64,000 bases of DNA, taken from assembly GCF_014334055.1 (NCBI RefSeq), contig NZ_CP060490.1, positions 2,356,001 to 2,420,000 on the forward strand, in the 5' to 3' direction. The position numbers and the translations under genes are program-made. Position 1 is the stretch's first letter. The number at the start of each line of letters is the position of its first letter. Below, piece after piece: positions 62,253 through 64,000 of this stretch. The notes under the pieces are model-generated. The model ran no database searches, was not told the DNA's origin, and was given only the letters and a program-made list of their open reading frames with translations. The DNA comes from Oscillibacter hominis (GTDB lineage: Bacteria > Bacillota > Clostridia > Oscillospirales > Oscillospiraceae).

Positions 62253-63590
62253 TTACTGGTTTTCCAGCCTGGCCTTCAGCTGGCCGGCCAGCTCCTCATA
62301 CCCAGGTTTGCCCAAAAGTGCAAACATATTCTTCTTATAGGATTCCACCCCCGGCTGGTCAAAGGGATTGACCCCCAAAAGATACCCGGACAGGCCGCAG
62401 GCATATTCAAAGAAGTAGATCAGCTGTCCCAGGCTGCGGGGAGATTTGTCCTCCGTCTCCACAATGAGGTTGGGCACGCCGCCCTCGCTGTGGGCCAGCA
62501 GCGTCCCTTCCATGGCCCGGTCCCGGATAAAGTCCATGTCCCGGCCGGCCAGGAAGTTGAGCCCGTCGCCGTCGGATTCGTCACGGGGGACGGCCATCGG
62601 ATGCCCGGAGGGCCCCATGCGGACCACCGTCTCAAAGAGGATGCGCTCCCCCTGCTGGATGTACTGGCCCATGGAGTGCAGGTCCGCGGTAAACTCCACG
62701 CTGGCGGGGAAGATGCCCTTGCCCTCCTTGCCCTCGCTCTCGCCGTAGAGCTGCTTCCACCACTCGGCCATAAAGCGGAAGGAAGGATCAAAGGAGCCCA
62801 GGATCTCCACCTTTTTTCCGGTGTGGTAGAGCTGGAACCGGGCGGCGGCATAGCGCCAGGCTGGGCAGTCGCTGCCGCCCCGGCGGCACACCTCCATCAT
62901 CTCCGCAGCGCCGGCCATCAGCCCGGAAATGTCCACGCCGCACACAGCGATGGGCAGCAGGCCCACCGCGGTCAGCACGCTGTAGCGGCCGCCCACCTCG
63001 TCCGGCACCACAAAGGTCTCCCACCCCTGCCGGTCGGCCAGGGACTTCAGGGCACCCCGGGCTTTGTCCGTGGTGGCGTAAATCCTCCGGTCCGCACCGG
63101 CGGCGCCGTACTTTTCCACCAGACGCTCCCGGAAAAAGCGGAAGGCCACCGCGGGCTCCGTGGTGGTGCCGGACTTGGAGATCACGTTGACGGAGAAGTC
63201 CTGGCCGCCGATGAGCTCCATCACCTCGTAAAGTGCATCGCCGGAAAGGCCGTTGCCCACGAAATACACGTTGGGCGTGTCCTTCTTTTTCAGATTGTAG
63301 TTGGGGGAGCACAAACACTCGATCACGCCCCGGGCTCCCAGGTAGGACCCGCCGATGCCGATGACCACCAGCGCCTTTGAATCGGACTGTATTTTCTTTG
63401 CCGCAGCGCGGATGCGGTCAAATTCCTCCCGGTCATAGTCCCGGGGCAGGTTCACCCAGCCGGTGAATTCGCCGCCTTTGCCGCTTCCGCTCTGGAGCCA
63501 CTGGTCGGCAATTTTCAGCCGGGGCGCCAAAGCCTCCTCGTATGGCATGGGGATGAAGGACTTCATTTGAAATAGACGCACGTTCAGCAT
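62253..63590 (-). CDS. pgi: Glucose-6-phosphate isomerase
   Basis: 445 residues from ATG 63590, the length of the Firmicutes Pgi. Visible: VVIGIGGSYLGARGV, VNVISKSGTTTEPAVAFRFF and the QGERILFETVVRM region. It interconverts glucose-6-phosphate and fructose-6-phosphate. The terminator and promoter between it and the carboxypeptidase gene make it an independent unit. Confidence 0.96.
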   Translation of the reverse strand: MLNVRLFQMKSFIPMPYEEALAPRLKIADQWLQSGSGKGGEFTGWVNLPRDYDREEFDRIRAAAKKIQSDSKALVVIGIGGSYLGARGVIECLCSPNYNLKKKDTPNVYFVGNGLSGDALYEVMELIGGQDFSVNVISKSGTTTEPAVAFRFFRERLVEKYGAAGADRRIYATTDKARGALKSLADRQGWETFVVPDEVGGRYSVLTAVGLLPIAVCGVDISGLMAGAAEMMEVCRRGGSDCPAWRYAAARFQLYHTGKKVEILGSFDPSFRFMAEWWKQLYGESEGKEGKGIFPASVEFTADLHSMGQYIQQGERILFETVVRMGPSGHPMAVPRDESDGDGLNFLAGRDMDFIRDRAMEGTLLAHSEGGVPNLIVETEDKSPRSLGQLIYFFEYACGLSGYLLGVNPFDQPGVESYKKNMFALLGKPGYEELAGQLKARLENQ

Positions 63591-63621
63591 GGCAGCTACC
63601 CCTTTCAGTTTTGTTGAGGAA

Positions 63622-63650
63622 AGTATAGCATCTTTCCAAAGCATCAACAA
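63622..63650 (-). promoter_or_regulatory. pgi promoter
   Basis: On the minus strand TTGTTG (63645-63650), 17 bp, TATACT (63622-63627) with an extended TGC, 31 bp before the pgi start. Confidence 0.7.
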
Positions 63651-63679
63651 GAGAAAAAGCAGGGGAATCCCCTGCTTTT
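63650..63679 (-). terminator. Terminator after the carboxypeptidase gene
   Basis: Arms AAAAGCAGGGG / CCCCTGCTTTT (63655-63679) with a 3-nt loop and following T's on the minus strand. Confidence 0.85.
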
Positions 63680-63692
63680 CCCGCGAATCTTG

Positions 63693-64000
63693 TCACCGGC
63701 TCACAAAAGGCAGGCGCAGCAGCTCCAGCAGCATGCCGCCCCAGCTCATCCGCTCCACCGCTTCGCCGGCCACCAAAGGCACCGTTGCCACTGTCTCCCC
63801 CTCGGAGGTGACGGTCAGTTCACCCAGGCTCTGGCCCTGCTCCACCGGGGCCTCCACCTGATCCAGAAGCTGCACGGTCTTTTCCAGCCCGGCCGCCTGC
63901 TCCTTGGGCAGCAGCAGCGCGCTGGACCCGGAGAGCACCGGCTGCACCGCGCTCTGGCGGCCCAGCGTGACCGGCACTGTGGGCAGCACTTCATCCAGCG
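63693..64000 (-). CDS. D-alanyl-D-alanine carboxypeptidase, C-terminal end (runs off the right edge)
   Basis: About 102 residues, open to base 64000. The sequence (LDQVEAPVEQGQSLGELTV, followed by a TVATVPLVAGEAVE strand and a hydrophobic C-terminal helix) is the PBP5_C domain and membrane anchor of DacA/DacF-type penicillin-binding proteins. The transpeptidase-like catalytic domain lies outside the window. Whether it is the vegetative or the sporulation paralogue cannot be told. Confidence 0.8.
   Translation of the reverse strand, partial: LDEVLPTVPVTLGRQSAVQPVLSGSSALLLPKEQAAGLEKTVQLLDQVEAPVEQGQSLGELTVTSEGETVATVPLVAGEAVERMSWGGMLLELLRLPFVSR

Overview
The window looks like a chromosomal segment of a GC-rich, spore-forming gut Clostridia bacterium, most likely an Oscillospiraceae relative (Flavonifractor, Oscillibacter or Pseudoflavonifractor type). 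This rests on the conserved block spoVB/murJ-mazG-hup-rqcP-yabP-yabQ-divIC-S1, the recJ-relA-dtd-MBL-hemZ order, SLH-domain surface proteins, and strong AGGAGG ribosome binding sites throughout. No 16S gene or other marker fixes the genus.

Bases 1 to about 39,760 are accessory. The left end holds integrative-element maintenance genes: a RepA-type replication initiator, a small DUF5697-like protein and a frameshifted S1-domain protein. They are flanked by one partial and one decayed DUF4143-type AAA ATPase. Next comes a 21-kb signalling island (4.5-25.4 kb). It contains a membrane hybrid histidine kinase with a lipoprotein that fuses a solute-binding protein to a 5'-nucleotidase C-terminal domain; a split YraQ-like permease; a GntR regulator that appears internally duplicated; a REC-GGDEF-EAL-REC-GGDEF protein; a free Hpt protein; and three more hybrid kinases (multi-PAS, double periplasmic-binding domain, and NTF2-like plus PAS). 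The co-directional order suggests a many-input phosphorelay onto c-di-GMP metabolism; this is inference.

From 25.4 to 33.7 kb lie a short MarR-like regulator, a 1,723-residue SLH surface protein coupled to a small cysteine-containing protein, and an AgrC/LytTR two-component pair with no visible agrB or agrD. From 33.8 to 35.2 kb there are remnants (mscS, an HU gene fused out of frame). From 35.4 to 39.6 kb is a Tn916-like regulatory and recombination module: XRE repressor, leader peptide, attenuator-like terminator, sigma-like factor, ORF8-like HTH, second sigma-like protein, excisionase and tyrosine integrase. It ends about 200 bp from an initiator tRNA-fMet gene. A truncated second copy of that tRNA and a tRNA-Leu follow, which fits an integration hotspot. 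No relaxase, coupling protein or type IV secretion gene is visible.

From 40 kb onward the content is core chromosome: mnmA with a histidine-less kinase-like ATPase, gap, an SLH/GH18-like protein, recJ, relA/spoT, dtd, an MBL hydrolase, hemZ, a uridine-kinase-like protein, a zinc-ribbon protein, a SpoVB/MurJ flippase, mazG, hup, rqcP, yabP, yabQ, divIC and an S1 protein. On the minus strand follow a flavodoxin/ferredoxin protein, long-form hpf, a P-loop protein, pgi and the end of a D-Ala-D-Ala carboxypeptidase. The mix is stringent response, translation quality control, cell division, sporulation and central carbon metabolism.
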